Shown: piece after piece, positions 11,810-23,741 of the stretch
How positions within the stretch are numbered: position 1 is the stretch's first letter
Layout: every line of letters begins with the position of its first letter
Assembly: GCA_020744425.1 (NCBI GenBank)
Contig: JAGMUV010000017.1
Span: 744,001-808,000, forward strand
Source: Dactylonectria macrodidyma
Lineage: Eukaryota; Ascomycota; Sordariomycetes; Hypocreales; Nectriaceae
Reading direction: 5' to 3'
DNA length: 64,000 nt
The notes under the pieces: model-generated
What the model saw: the letters and a program-made list of their open reading frames with translations, nothing else
Told to the model about the DNA's origin: nothing
Databases searched by the model: none
Position numbers and translations under genes: made by a program

Positions 11810-13366
11810 ATGGCAGCGTCTTGGAATCATACATGTAGGCGTTGGCTGTGCCCAAATGTTAGCCATTAAACATGAGCATCTGGCACTGACGGGTGTTTAC
11901 TGACACATTGTTCGAAGCTGGTTCCTCACCGACAGATACGTCGACTGAGCTTGCACGAGTACCAATGCCACCGGCTGCTCAGGGAGGTGAGTACGATCGG
12001 TAAACTAAAGCCGCGAGCTAACAGTTTACATCAGTTCAATGTGCCTACTCCGCGTGGGAAACCTGCGCATTCCGTTGCTGAAGTCGGGCAGATCATAAAA
12101 GGGCTTGGTATTAATCCACAATCCGCGAACTTAGAGAAAATGCTAATAGTGTGAAAGGTAAGCAATGTGTTATAAAGTCACAGACATTGAAGGGAGGTCG
12201 AGCAGAAGGCACCTTTGACAATGGCCTGAACAGTGGCATCCAGTTTGCCGATACGTCAGTCATTGGAGAGGAGATCGCATCACGGATGTTGGGCCATCGA
12301 CTGACGACGGAGCAAACGGCACTTGATGGTGTCAAAGTGAATCAACTCTACGTTTCTGAGGTGATCGACTATAGCGACAAGTGGTATTTGGCATTCACTC
12401 TGGATCGTGAAAACTACACTCCAGCCATCGTCGTCTCTAAAAAGGGTGGTATCGATATCGACAAGACGGCGAAAGATAGCCCAAACGAAATTCACTCCTT
12501 CAATTTTAGTCTGATAAAGGGAATCACAGCAGAACTTGTCCAACAGATTTCTCAATGTCTAGATGCAACTCCAAACGAGGCAAAAAGCCTGGGCCAGATT
12601 CTGACCCGACTACACAACCTTTTTGTCAGCAAAGATGCGACTTTTCTCGAGATCAACCCGCTAGCCCGCACCTCCAATGGAACCTTGACTTGTGTAGACG
12701 CAAGATTCACGTTTGACGACGCAGCCTCGAAGCGGCAACAAGACCTATTTGCCCTACGCGACCCAACTAGCGAAGTGGAGGAGGAGCTTGAGGCTGAAAA
12801 GTACGGGCTGATATACATCAAGATGGATGGCAATATCGGCAATGTTGTCAATGGTGCGGGCCTTGCGATGGCGACGAATGACGCTATTTCGGATCACGGC
12901 GGTGCCAGTGCTAATTTTCTCGATGCTGGGGGTCAGGCGACGAAGGAGACGATGCAGAAGGCGTTTGAGATTATTCTGAGGGATGAGCGGGTGAAGACAA
13001 TTTTGGTCAATGTTTACGGAGGTAGAAGAAGCCAAACATCCATCTCATATCAGTGTGCTGACCAATTCAAGGTATCATTAGATGCGACATGATTGCAGAG
13101 TCCATCATCGGCGCAGCTACCGCCTTAGGTCCGTTGAGGGTGCCTCTTGTCGTTCGGTTGCAGGGCACAAATTCAGCCGAGGGACTCAAATTGGTAAGTT
13201 CATCATTCTTCCCCTTGCTTTCCTTGTGCTCTTGATTAAAGAGAAACTGTAGATTGAGAACGCGGATCTTGGCCTCCATGTCGAATCGGACTTTGGAAAG
13301 GCTGCAGCCAAGGCAGTGGAGCTTGCTGGACCCTATCAGCATGACAGAGAAGGGATTAGATGGTAG
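11810..13366 (+). CDS. Succinyl-CoA ligase beta subunit-like (mitochondrial)
   Basis: Six exons: 11810-11857, 11918-11986, 12035-12107, 12158-13021, 13072-13193, 13253-13366; 429 residues. The N-terminus ([16 protein letters not shown], then [16 protein letters not shown]) is Arg-rich like a mitochondrial presequence, ending at the family's LHEYQ start. ATP-grasp blocks follow: [20 protein letters not shown] (canonically VKAQVLAGGRGKG), [48 protein letters not shown] and VVRLQGTN. The enzyme interconverts succinyl-CoA plus NDP and succinate plus NTP in the TCA cycle. Grasp and subunit-contact motifs are intact, but the nucleotide-loop wording is divergent, so this looks like a paralogue rather than the housekeeping copy. 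It runs convergently into the alpha gene, 78 bp away. Exon 4 was set by frame: the acceptor at 12157 is the one that keeps it open. Confidence 0.85.
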
Positions 13367-13444
13367 AATAAACGTCCATTAGATTGATGTTGATGTTCAG
13401 CTCTGTTTGATACTGTGACCTGATCTGGCTACCTCTATATAGAT

Positions 13445-14699
13445 CTATATGCCCAGTAGTTTCTTCATCACGTCACCCATGACACCTGGATGCGGAACCA
13501 CAACGGCACCGCTGTCCCTGAAAGCCTTTGCCTTTGTATCGGCAGAGACATCTCTAGGAGTCAATAAAGCGCCGGCGTGTCCCATGGTTCTGCCTTGAGG
13601 TGCAGTTCTTCCTGCTACCATCGCGACAATGGGCTTCGGGTTCGCGGTGGTCATGCGGTACTCCTTGATTGCTTCCGCTGCCCTTAGCTCAGCCTCTCCG
13701 CCAATCTCGCCAATGACGATGATGCCCTTGGTCTCTTCGTGATCGAAGAACAGTCTCAAACCATCGAGAAGGGTGGTGCCTGCCAAGAGTAAGTGTGTTT
13801 CTGGCGCCTGACGTTGATAGGAAGGATTACCTGGCATCATATCCCCGCCCATTCCGACAACCAGGCTTTGTCCTAATCCTGCCTTTGTAGTTGATCCGAC
13901 AGCTTCGTAGCTCAATGTTCCGCTCTTGGAAACAATGCCGACTACTCCTTTGGAATACTGTTTATGCGGCATGATACCGATGCGGCACTGTTCTGGAGCG
14001 ATGATGCCGGGACAATTGGGTCCGACGAGGCGACTTTTTGTTTGTGTTCTCAAGATTTCTTGGACGCGAATCATGTCATGGATCGGAATGTGCTCTGCGA
14101 CGGAGACGATCAGAGGGACTTCGGCTTCGATGGCTTCGGTGATGGCGGCTGCGGCGAATTGAGCAGGAACGAATACTGAGGTCGCATGAGGCTTCACATT
14201 TTCCATTGCCTGGATGAGAAAAGGGTCAGTGAGATTCGTTACTTGACATTTGAGGCCACGATGGGAGTCTCACCTGCTTCACCGTGTCGAAGACTGGCAG
14301 GCTGAGATGCTGCTGGCCCCCTTTACCTGGAGATACACCCCCAACAATGTTTGTTCCATACTCTATCGTAGCTTGAGCATTGATTGTCGCCTTGATTGCG
14401 TCAGACGTGGTGCCCTTGGAGGAGAGATGATGGAACTGAACATACCGCCTTCCCAGTGAATCCTGTGCACAGGATCAATCAGCCTTTATGTAGCTTGAGG
14501 GATCAAGGACAAGCATACCTTGATAAATGACCTTCGTGTTCTTGTCTATCCTTAGATTCGGTATTGTGGCAGTCTCATACGAACTCGACCGCCGGGCAGA
14601 GTGACAAAAGCTTCTTGCGGGGGGGCTGGAGCGGAGGTGCCGCCACCCAAAAGCTTGAGCCAGTCGGGCGGGCATGGGGCAGGTGAGTGGTACCAACAT
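13445..14699 (-). CDS. Succinyl-CoA ligase alpha subunit-like (mitochondrial)
   Basis: Five exons, minus strand: 14699-14519, 14462-14446 (17 nt), 14390-14274, 14209-13831, 13779-13445; 342 residues. The presequence is Arg-rich and Ser-rich (HLRSSPPARSFCHSARRSSS) before NLRIDKNTKVIYQG. Then come the CoA-binding GFTGK, YGTNIVGGVSPGKGG, LVGPNCPGII, GIVSKSGTLSYEAV, GIIVIGEIGGEAE, and TMGHAGAL with the histidine that is phosphorylated during catalysis. Length matches the family. GVSPGKGG and EQCRIGIMP read closer to the classical GDP/ADP-forming alpha chain than to divergent acyl-CoA ligases. Its gene faces the beta gene tail-to-tail, so the two probably make one heterodimer. A second possible reading (a CoA ligase for a dicarboxylate other than succinate) cannot be excluded. 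Confidence 0.87.
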
Positions 14700-15147
14700 G
14701 ACTAAACTGATACCCGGTTGGCTTTAATATGAGAGATAGGTAGAGAAACGATGAGACTTCAGCCATGGGTACGTGTTGGCGTTGATGTTACGTTCGTGGC
14801 GATACTTGGCGATGAGCGACAACACAAAAGCCACCGGGTATCTACCTTTAGTGCCGAACGGGTCCCGGGTATTAGACATGATCTCATGTGGTTCGTCAAT
14901 TCAATACCCGGGGCTTGACCCAGGTAGGAAAGTTGCTTTGGGGTTTCCCCTCTTCTCACTGGAGACCTTCCCCACCAACGCGAGCTTATTTATATCAAGC
15001 CAGCAACCATTGCCCTCTTTAAAGTTGGTGAATGTACAATTTGAGTCGGCTACTTCATGAGCGGCACTCAGCGCTCAGCTCAATTATTCTTTCCTCATTG
15101 AATATTCTAGAAGCAGTTATTTTACCGTACAACGCAGCCTTTATAAC
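14700..15147. other. Intergenic upstream of ligase alpha and the decayed regulator
   Basis: No gene supported. Contains the promoter of the alpha subunit gene (minus) and whatever remains of the upstream region of the regulator pseudogene (plus). Confidence 0.45.
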
Positions 15148-17318
15148 GTGCACGAAGTGCGTTGCGAGCTTGAGGCTAGGTGGTTCAGGCTCGAGGCCAA
15201 GGCTGCCCAAAAAAAAGCCAAGCGCCGACGCTCAAGTATAGCTTGTCTCCTCTGCCGCTCAAGACTTTGGAAGTGCAATTTAGTATTACCATGCAACAAT
15301 TGCATAGCGGCCAATGTTCCGTGTTCAACAATACCATCGAAACGCGGCGAGGGCAAACGGCTTGAGAAGACTATCACTACTCACATTAAACAGCCGTCTT
15401 CAGATCCCGCCGGGGGGATTCTGCTTCCACATCTCCACATGTCTATACGGGTGAATTTGCCCCATGCCCCCCGTTGGACGCGTGGACGCATCCCCATTTT
15501 CCGCCGAGGTTGGAATCGACACCGAATTTCTACCAGATAGACCTGATGCAGGATCTCATATCCTCGGAGATTTGGCTGCACAGGCTTTGGCTCTCCCCTC
15601 GCTGCTACCAAATGAACCTAGCGCAGTATCCCAAGTGGAACCTAGGGCATCGCTTGAAGAGAACTCTGAGGTAGCATGTCAAACTCTTGTGGCTGAAGCT
15701 GTTGAGGTTTTGACACTACTTCCTCTACCACTAAATAAACCTAAGGCGGCATCATACGTCCTCGAAGGCTGCCCGCCCTTCGAATCCACCCAGGATTTGA
15801 TGCTGCCCTCGCCGCTTCCAAATGACCCCGGAACAGCAGCTCATGGCCCTGGAAGATTGGTGTCACTTGAGGCCATCGAAGATTTAACGCCCCCTCCGTT
15901 ACTAATGACTAAGTGGATGCAGAGCAGCTTCTCACGCCATCCAAGATGTAATGCATCCTGCACCGCCACTTAGCGGCCCGGAAGCAGAATTTGATGTTCT
16001 CGAAGACCTCGTACTTACCAAGGACAAACAGACTTCACCGCTTGCTCCGCTGCCACCAGGATCACATAGCACCTCAGCTCAAGACAGGCATAGAGCAGCA
16101 TTTCGCGTGTTCGAGGATTTTTCGCCCGCGGCAGTCACCCGGGCCTCACCACCCCTTCCACCAACACGACAGGGGAATGTTGAGCAAGGTAGTGGTGGAT
16201 CATCGCGAATAGAAACCGGAAAAAGGGAACATGGATCTGTTTCTCCCGAAGGACCTATTCGAAATAGCCATCTCGACGACAGTGCTGCATCGACTTCTGG
16301 GGCTTCTTTCGCTCAGTCACCAATTTGCAAATTCTCCCCTCCTCGGCCACTGGCCTATGCATCTTCTACCCAGAATTTGGAACTTTCTGATCCAAGCCAT
16401 GTCGGCAGCCTCAACAACACTCTGGTGACTTCTAGATCTACTACTTCTCAGCCGCAGACCTCTAAACTTTTGCCTCCCGCGACACTTACACCTCCTCAAC
16501 CACCGCCTGTCAGATTTTCTCCTTCTCAGGAACCGAAAGCTTCCGATCCAGCTCATGCTAAAAACCCTAATAATGGCCCACCAACTTCTGTGCCTTCGTT
16601 TTCTTCGGAGAACTTGGAGACTCCTGATTCGCCCTGTGCCAGAGACCTCATAATGAAATGGGAAGCTGAAAGGCGACCCGCACGACTCATGGCACTCGCT
16701 GCACAAGATGCCTTTACTTTCCTCCGCGGGCGGCAACAGAAGCGTTACTCGGGGCCTACTTCCGAAAGTTCGTTCCACACTTGCTTCGCCATAGTCGACG
16801 AGCCTGAGCTTCGGAAACAGCATTAGAACAGCGCACTGTCGCCGCTGCTTTTGCACGCGATTCTCTTCATCGGCGTGACCCTCTGAAAAGAGGAAGATGT
16901 GCCTAAAGTTGGGTTTGGGACGCGTCACAAGGCCGCGTTTGTGTTGTACAACCGCGCCAAGGACCTTTACGATTCGGGTCTTGAGCAAGACAAGCTCGTC
17001 GTCATTCAAGCTCTCTTCTTGATGAGCTTTCGGAAAGCGGGAGTTCCGCAGGGAAAGGACACGCGCCACTGGCTAGGCGCAGCTCCAAGCCTGGCGCAAA
17101 CAATGGCACTGCATCGCTCATCTCATCTCCAAGGGAATCGAATCCACAGGCTGCGGAAGAGGACATGGTGGTCGCTTTATACCCGCGAGAGACAATGCGC
17201 GGGTGCCATGGGTCTTCCGAACAGAATCCGAGATGAGGATTGCAATGTAGGTAGGATTTCTGAAAGGGACCTTGAGAATGCATTCGACCCATCGATGACC
17301 GACGCGTCAATGTCATAG
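15148..17318 (+). pseudogene. Decayed Zn2Cys6 transcription factor (cutinase-factor-like)
   Basis: The N-terminal part (about 15211-15340) carries a complete Zn2Cys6 cluster, CLLC-x6-C-x5-C-x2-C-x6-C, preceded by basic KKAKRRR. A Pro/Ser-rich middle with degenerate repeats (LPNxP and LEDL-type units) follows in other frames. One frame change fits an intron with boundaries near 15911-15973. The C-terminal part (about 16770-17300) resembles the fungal middle-homology region of the cutinase transcription factor 1 family: FAIVDEPELRKQ, SPLLLHAILFIGVTL, HKAAFVLYNRAKDLYDSGLE, HWLGAAPSLAQT, RDRQC-like RERQCAGAMGLPNRIRDEDC. Inside this otherwise continuous frame are an in-frame TAG (16824-16826) and a TGA (about 16885), plus a probable frameshift before FHTCF. 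The region also stops well short of the usual C-terminus. No ATG was found for the zinc-cluster frame. Confidence 0.72.
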
Positions 17319-17626
17319 TGTTTCATTTTTGGTTGTTCAGTTATCTCGGCGCCTGCATCTGTTTGAACTACTAGGAATTCCTCCAAAAGTTATACTTAGC
17401 TATTCTCCTTGGCCAAAATAATAAGATTAAGTTCCTACGGGTTTCATTCTCATATCCTACACTTGTCCTGGAACTACCTTCTCAATATGTTCCATCAAAC
17501 TGGGTGCATTGGTGTTATCAAAGAAACGTTGACATGGAGGGGCGTGTGGCTCTCCATATAGGTCACCAAACTTCTCAATGCGCTCCAACTTGCTTGTATT
17601 TAGCCTCAAATTAGAAGATATGCGCC
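17319..17626. other. Short intergenic, convergent ends
   Basis: Nothing recognised; it separates the 3' ends of the decayed regulator and the kinase fusion gene. Confidence 0.5.
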
Positions 17627-20600
17627 TTATATCTCGAAGAAATGTTCCATAACCCTATCCTTGGCCCGTTCCATATCGAAGCTAAAACTGGGTGCAAATG
17701 ATCGTCTTGACGAAGTCCCAATGCTCGGGCTCGGCTCTGCCGTCTCTTTCGAATTGCCTGGGCTTAGCGACAGTCGAAACCTCCCCATGTAGTTTCGAGC
17801 CCCAGTCATGTTAGCCCCGTAGATTCGCACAGCATTCTCCTTGTGGAACAGCATATTTCTCGGATTGACGCGCATAGTGGTGTCACTGCCGTTGATGACG
17901 TCTTCCGCTCCACCACTGCATAGCATGGCCCGAACCACATCTCCTCCATCTCTGCCGCAAAGGATGATCTTTGTCGGCTTGTTATAAGCCAGGAAATGTG
18001 TGACCATGCGGAGATGGGTATCAATCAGCGTCCAGTGAGACATGAACATGGACGCAGAGTGATTCTGTAGCATCGTGTTCAGCGAAAACCCTACCGCTTT
18101 GGAGGAGCCCGGGAACCACTTTTGGACATCTGCGACACTGATTGCTCCATAGGCCACTGAGAATCTCTGCTCAGGAGTCCGCTTCTTGAAGACGCTTATG
18201 ACTGACCTGTTCTTGCTCGGATTAAAGAAATGGAGATCGTGTCCCCATCCACCTTCACACTGGATAGTCTCACTACTCTCTAAGCCAATCACTTGACAAT
18301 ATGTAGCAATCTTTGCGGTAAGTTCCCATGGTGCACCCAACAGGTGTTTAATTCCCCAGGCGGAATAATCCTTGGACTGAGGTATGCATAGCCAGCGTTC
18401 GAGTAATTTCAGATCGGGATTCGATAAGAATATACCAACGAACGAATCGAATAAGTGTGTAGGAAAGTAAATGAGTTCGCGCCGTTCGCAGTAGTCTCTG
18501 ACTGTTTCCAAGTACTCATATGGTAGAGAAGGAGATTCCTGAGCCCCTGCGAGCAGCTTCATGAAGCAGAGTGTCTTCTCGAGCTTCCCAAGGGTAGGTA
18601 TGTCCCTTTCTGCATTGTTATAGAGGATCTGAAAGGCGGATGGCGCGTTTGAAATCTTGTCGTTCCACATCATATTGACGAAGGCGGCTCGGGATATACT
18701 TGGGTGAAGGACAATCTCAGTCGCGTCCTCGTGGACGGAATATACATGAAACTCGGACTTAGCCAGCGCAGGAACCAACACCGGGATGCTGTCGAAGAGC
18801 GAGGACCACTTGCATAGGTGTCGTCCAAGGTGCCGAGTTCGAGTATGCCCTCTGATGCTGTGGCTCAATTCGCTCCGGCAAATGAATAGAAAGTGCTGCG
18901 AAAATTTCACAATGTCGTTGACGGTCTGAGTCCCGGTTCGAATGGAAGCTGGGCTACGTTTCCGCCCCAGCACACCCCAGTAGGCCGGGAGCCCCAGAGA
19001 CCTTGCTGTCTTTTCCGCTATGCGGTGCAACAGTCGCATCTCCTCAGGAGAGTCGTGGTCGAAATCGTCCATGTTGTACTCGACGAATAGATAGGGGTAA
19101 CTAGAGCGAGACGTATCGGTAGGATCTGCGAACCCATCGTCTACAATATCCATTCCCGCCATGTATTGAGATTCTGGATTCCGCAGGACACAAATGGCGT
19201 TGGCCTGGTTCATCTCTGGAAACTCAGCTAGATACTCACCAGAAGTGCTCCCACTGTTTGACTGGACTGGGGAGACACTGGTGGTTGTCATGTTTTCAGG
19301 TGGTTGAACAAATGCTGGCGCAAAAATGTCTAATAGCATGTTGTCAGTTTGATGTCATTGCTGTTAATTTTGACCGTTTCGATGTACATACTCCTGAACT
19401 CTTCCTGTGCGGCTTCTGGAATGCTATCGATCGAAGGTGGGTGTACTCCTTGGCCTCCTTGAGAGGCAATTGCTAGCTCGGACAAGTTTGCTGCAACGGC
19501 CTCTGAAGATGTTAGAAAACCTTTCACTTCCGCTTCGCCTGAGAGACTCCCTGGCTGGCGCTGTGAAACGGAAGGATCGGGATGCATGTCATCAACTCCC
19601 ACAGAGCTTGGCGACGGTTGCGTGCTAAACACCTTGCTAGAAGATCGAGACTGAGACGCGGGTTGGTTGTGGGGGACCGCAAGGACGGGGTAGAGCGGTG
19701 GCGTTTGTGGACCGCCTCCCCGATCGGGCGAATTGAGCTTATTGTAGTGGAGGATTTGGGCGTGGTAGATATCGGATGGCTGGATGTAGAGGGGGGAAGA
19801 GAAGTCTTCATTCGGATTCAGTCCAACTGACATCTGAGGATGAGCTTTCACTTTTGCAATGTCTTCGGCGACTATAGTAGAGGAAGCGGAAGGATCTTCA
19901 TTCTGCTGTGCCATCGCTTCAACTTTGTCTGCTGCCGACATTTGAGTAGCTGGAGTGAATGATTCATCCCCACCGGGCTTCATCGTTGACTCGGGCTCTT
20001 GGGCTATCTCAGTCCACTGCGCAGATGGCTCATAGTCAATGGAAGTCACGCCACTAGGAGGTATTTCTCGTGCACTAAAATGGCAACGTTATTACCCGCA
20101 CAGAGTTGGCGTTTATCGATTGAGAAGTCTTACCTCTCTGCACTGGAACGGCTCCGTGTCTCGTCTAGAAATTCATGGTTCTCGAGCCAATCGTGGCTCA
20201 TGGCAGTCACCGCTGTGAGTCGTTTCCTGGGCGACGCAGCCATTGCTTCCTGGATGAAACTAATGCCCTGCGCACTCGTCCCGACAGCCTGTAACTCACT
20301 CGCCGGAAAAGCGGTGCCCTTGGTTACATAAGACCAAAGCCTGCCACGGGTCTCAAAGGCCGGCTTCTGTGTCAACATCCTATGTGTAATCTCGCCGAGC
20401 GCCCACAGATCGACGACGGGCGTGTATGCCAAAGCGTCGTGAGCAGCTTCGTCGGCCTCGAATGCCTCCTCGTCAAAGTCATCGGGGCAATACAGGCCGA
20501 GGATTTCCGGGGCCATAAAGCCGCGAGTGCCAATCTCCATGGTCCGTAGAACCGTGGACGCTTCAACGCCACGCTTAGAAATGCCGAAGTCTGCGATCTT

Positions 20601-21203
20601 GACCCACCACGCGGGACCCTTTTGGAAGACCAGGATATTGCCAGGTTTGAGGTCTCTGTGCGCAAAGCCGCTCTCATGCATCAGCTGCAGGGCTTCGACG
20701 ACTTGCAGGGATATCTGCCGGGCCTCGGGTTCGGGAAAAGGATTCGTGAGGTATTGTTGCAGGTCGCCGTACTTGAGATATTCCATTGTAATGAAGAGGC
20801 TCTCGTCGTTCTGAAACCATCCTAACGATCTCACAAAACAGTGTGCGAACCTGTCGTGGGAAAACTTGGCTATAGCTTCGAGTTCTCGGTGGAATTCAGA
20901 AGTGGAGACATGAGGGCGCTTGTGAATTTCCTTAATCGCACGAAGATCCGACTCCCCATGGCGCGGGCCAGAACTAGCAATGCACTCCTCCAACCATACA
21001 GTCCCGTAGGCGCCGCGTCCGAGAATGCGCTTCCTCTTCCACGTCTCCTCTGACTTCAACCTCCGACGGCGCGCCGAGACGCCGACGGCGGTGCGGATCT
21101 GCGTGGTTTGTTCGGCCTCGGGATCCCAGGCCGCTTCGATCCGCGACTCGACTACAAGGTCCGAGATCCGCGACTCGAGGCCAGCTGGCTTAGCAGCAGC
21201 CAT
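17627..21203 (-). CDS. Ser/Thr protein kinase with long unknown C-terminal region
   Basis: Three exons, minus strand: 21203-20134, 20074-19392, 19329-17627; 1151 residues. The phases (2, then 1) join three long frames into one. The kinase domain spans about residues 58-345: glycine loop GRGAYGTVW (62-70), Lys 91 in AIKEIHK, catalytic loop HRDLKPGN (182-189), DFG (205-207) and APE (231-233). All catalytic residues are present. Residues about 350-580 are low-complexity, rich in Ser, Pro and Gln. The last 570 residues fold into no family I can name. They contain an acidic stretch followed by LLHRIAEKTARSLGLPAYWG and RTRHLGRHLCKWSSLFDSIP, which in spacing recall the core of HET-like fungal proteins, a weak resemblance. 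A role in allorecognition signalling is therefore speculative. The joins are GT-AG with good donors (GTAAGA, GTATGT). Confidence 0.75.
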
Positions 21204-21597
21204 CGCGGGATGATGCCCGGGTTCCCCGTGTCGTGGTTGATGGGTTTAGAGGTTTGTCCGATCATCAGGATGAGATGAAATGCCAAGCAGAACATCAGCC
21301 GCACCAAACTAGCTATCGGCGGTTGAGGCTCAGCTAGATGCAATTACGGTGGCGCACTATTACTGTATGCCTCGTAGACTTGACCCAGAACTACCTAGTT
21401 GCATGCATATAGACAGCACGACAGACGCCACGGTGCACTGAATCTAATTTGGCAGTCTTTTTACTCGTGAAAATGCATGACCAGTTGAAATAAAATCAAT
21501 GGCCGTGTTTTTTGAATGCCATTTAAGTGGCTTACTTGTGGTGCTTGTTTTCTCATTAATTACTCTAGCTAGTGACTCTAGTCTACCTTTCGTTACC
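21204..21597. other. Intergenic, kinase promoter and transporter 3' end
   Basis: No gene or repeat recognised in these 394 bases. Confidence 0.5.
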
Positions 21598-23200
21598 CTA
21601 TGGTCTAGCGGAAAGAACGCCGTGAATCATAAGCCATGTTAAGAAACAAAAAAAGAAGCACAGAAAAAGAGCTGGCTGGACGGCTATGATGCCTAACGAC
21701 CCTACTATTCCGCTCATAACGAGAGGAAGAATGTACGCGCCTACAGCGCCAATTGCGGCACATACTCCGATGGCGACTGTCCGCATATGGGTTGGTACGG
21801 CCCTGCAGATGCACGCAATGGCGCATGGATACAGAGGACCGAGGAAAAAACCTAGGTTGTGATAATGTTAGCTCTTGACTGCCCTAGACATCGTAGAAGT
21901 ATGCAAGAAGCAATGTACCCATAGCGCCTATGACAATAATCGCAGGCACGACATTTGACATGAACCAGAAGATAAATTCCAGGATAGCGGCTGCACCCAG
22001 ACAGCACATAACAGCAGGGATCTCAGACTTGAAAAGGTGGCCAGTGACGAAGCCAAGGCACATCCGTCCCAACGTAATGCCAGCCCAAAATCCAGTGGCA
22101 GCCATGCCAGATGTGAACTCGGAACCGTGGCGCTCCTCAGAGATGTATTTCTTGGTCCAGATTCCCAAAGCCGCTTCGGAGCCAAGGCATATTTGTAAGG
22201 AAACGCCGCAGAGAATAACAATCGCGTTTTTGAAGCACTGGGTAGTGAGGCCGTGCTTGAGTGATGCTGCGTCCTCGCCATTTTCCATCGGGCTTTCTGG
22301 GCTGGTGCCAGAGGCTGAAAGGGAATGAAGCTCGACGACGACAGGGTCTTCCGGAGGCGTGGCAGATGCCCGATATGTGGTAGAGTTTTCCCTTCTGAAG
22401 GCGAAAGTGGAAAGAAGTAGATCTGTGGCAACTAAGCCAGTCATGAAGTAGTATAGCATGAACCACTTCCAGCCTCTGTCAAACAGACATCTAGCCAACT
22501 GAGGCATCAATGTCGCTCCGAGGCCGTAAAACCCGGTCAGTAAACCAAGAAGTTCATTAGGATGATCCAGTCCGCCGATGAAAGAGTCCCATGACGGAGT
22601 CTTGATTCCTGCACTTAACCCGAAAAGGGTGAAAACGGGGATGAGCGTATAGAAGGGCGGGTGAAAGCATGCCACTGTGCATGCCATAACTTGCGAAGCG
22701 CCGGCAAGCATGGCTACTCCGCGACGCCCAAGATGCGAGTGAAGGAAGTCGGTAAACAGGGCACTGATGATAAAACCAATGACGGGTGACAAGAAGAGAG
22801 CAGACGCTCCCAGATGGGATATTTGGTAGTATTCCTGCAGCTACTTGATCGTTAGCCCAGCAAACTTCTTACATTTCTGATTATAGTTACCTTAGGTAGA
22901 AGAATCTAGAAGATGGTCAGTTTTGTTCTGTCAAAAGTGTTCACTTGTCGTGTTACTAACAGTATAAGAGCTATCGTTCATGCCGAGTATCATGAATGAC
23001 CAGTATGTCGCCACAACTTTCAGCAGATTGGATTTTGAACTTTTCCACGACTCTGATGTCGCAGTTGCCGGATCACTGACATATGGCAAGCTCGGCTCAT
23101 CACGTAGTGCCTCGCATGATTCCACGTCTTGAATGGAATCATCGAGCTGGCGTTGTGGCCCCACGAAACTGTGGGCTGGGTCGGGTTTTGAAGAAGCCAT
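21598..23200 (-). CDS. MFS transporter (BSC6-like family)
   Basis: Four exons, minus strand: 23200-22961, 22905-22891 (15 nt), 22840-21919, 21851-21598; 476 residues. After an acidic cytoplasmic N-terminus (about 60 residues) come about twelve membrane spans. Family-like blocks are SFMILGMNDSSYT, LQEYYQISHLGASALFLSPV, HLGRRGVAML, FGLSAGIKTPSWDSFIGGLD, LTGFYGLGATLMPQLAR, GSEAALGIWTKKYI, TGFWAGITLGRMCLG and FFLGPLYPCAIA. These place it with the fungal 'bypass of stop codon 6'-like MFS group, whose substrates are mostly unknown. The 15-nt exon (ILLPK) is needed to link TM1 to the next helix in frame. Upstream of the start is a T-rich tract (about 23213-23236). Confidence 0.82.
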
Positions 23201-23741
23201 GCCGTATCCAAGTAGGTATTTTTTTTATTTTTTTTTAGGAAGGAGCGCGGCAGCTGTTGTAAGTTGACACTAGAATACTAATCAAGGACAGGAAAATTGG
23301 CCCCTTTATGAAAGAGAAATAATTAGGTTTCAATGATGATGGTCGCGGGCTGGGATCACGGGATGGCTAAGCTCGCGCAGTGGCGAACCTTGATACCCCC
23401 AAAATCCGATGCAACATTGGCAAGAACCTTTTTCTTACAAAGTAAAACCGATTGACCTCAAAACGACCCATATTAAGATCAATCATCTACCAACACTAGA
23501 TGGGAGTAACATCATGGAGGGACAACGCCGCGAATCCGTTTTCCGGGCCGAAGAAGATACGTGACAAAGAGGCGTCGGAGCCTTTTGAAGAATTGAAACT
23601 GTCTGTAAAAAGAAGGTTGGGTTCTCATGAGCAGTAGGTATACGAATTCATTGTGTATCAGTAGCTAAGTTTGGATCTCCCCCCATCCGTAGCTAAATTG
23701 GACCGCGTTGGCAGATCACCCGTGACTGGAGCATGCATTGC
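23201..23741. other. Intergenic, T-rich promoter
   Basis: Contains a long T tract next to the transporter start and the 3' region of the carboxypeptidase gene. Nothing else recognised. Confidence 0.5.

Noticed and set aside
12108..12149. 42-nt intron ending at TAG 12149 in the ligase beta gene
   Set aside because: It would put the following exon out of frame; the acceptor at 12157 gives a 50-nt intron and the correct frame.
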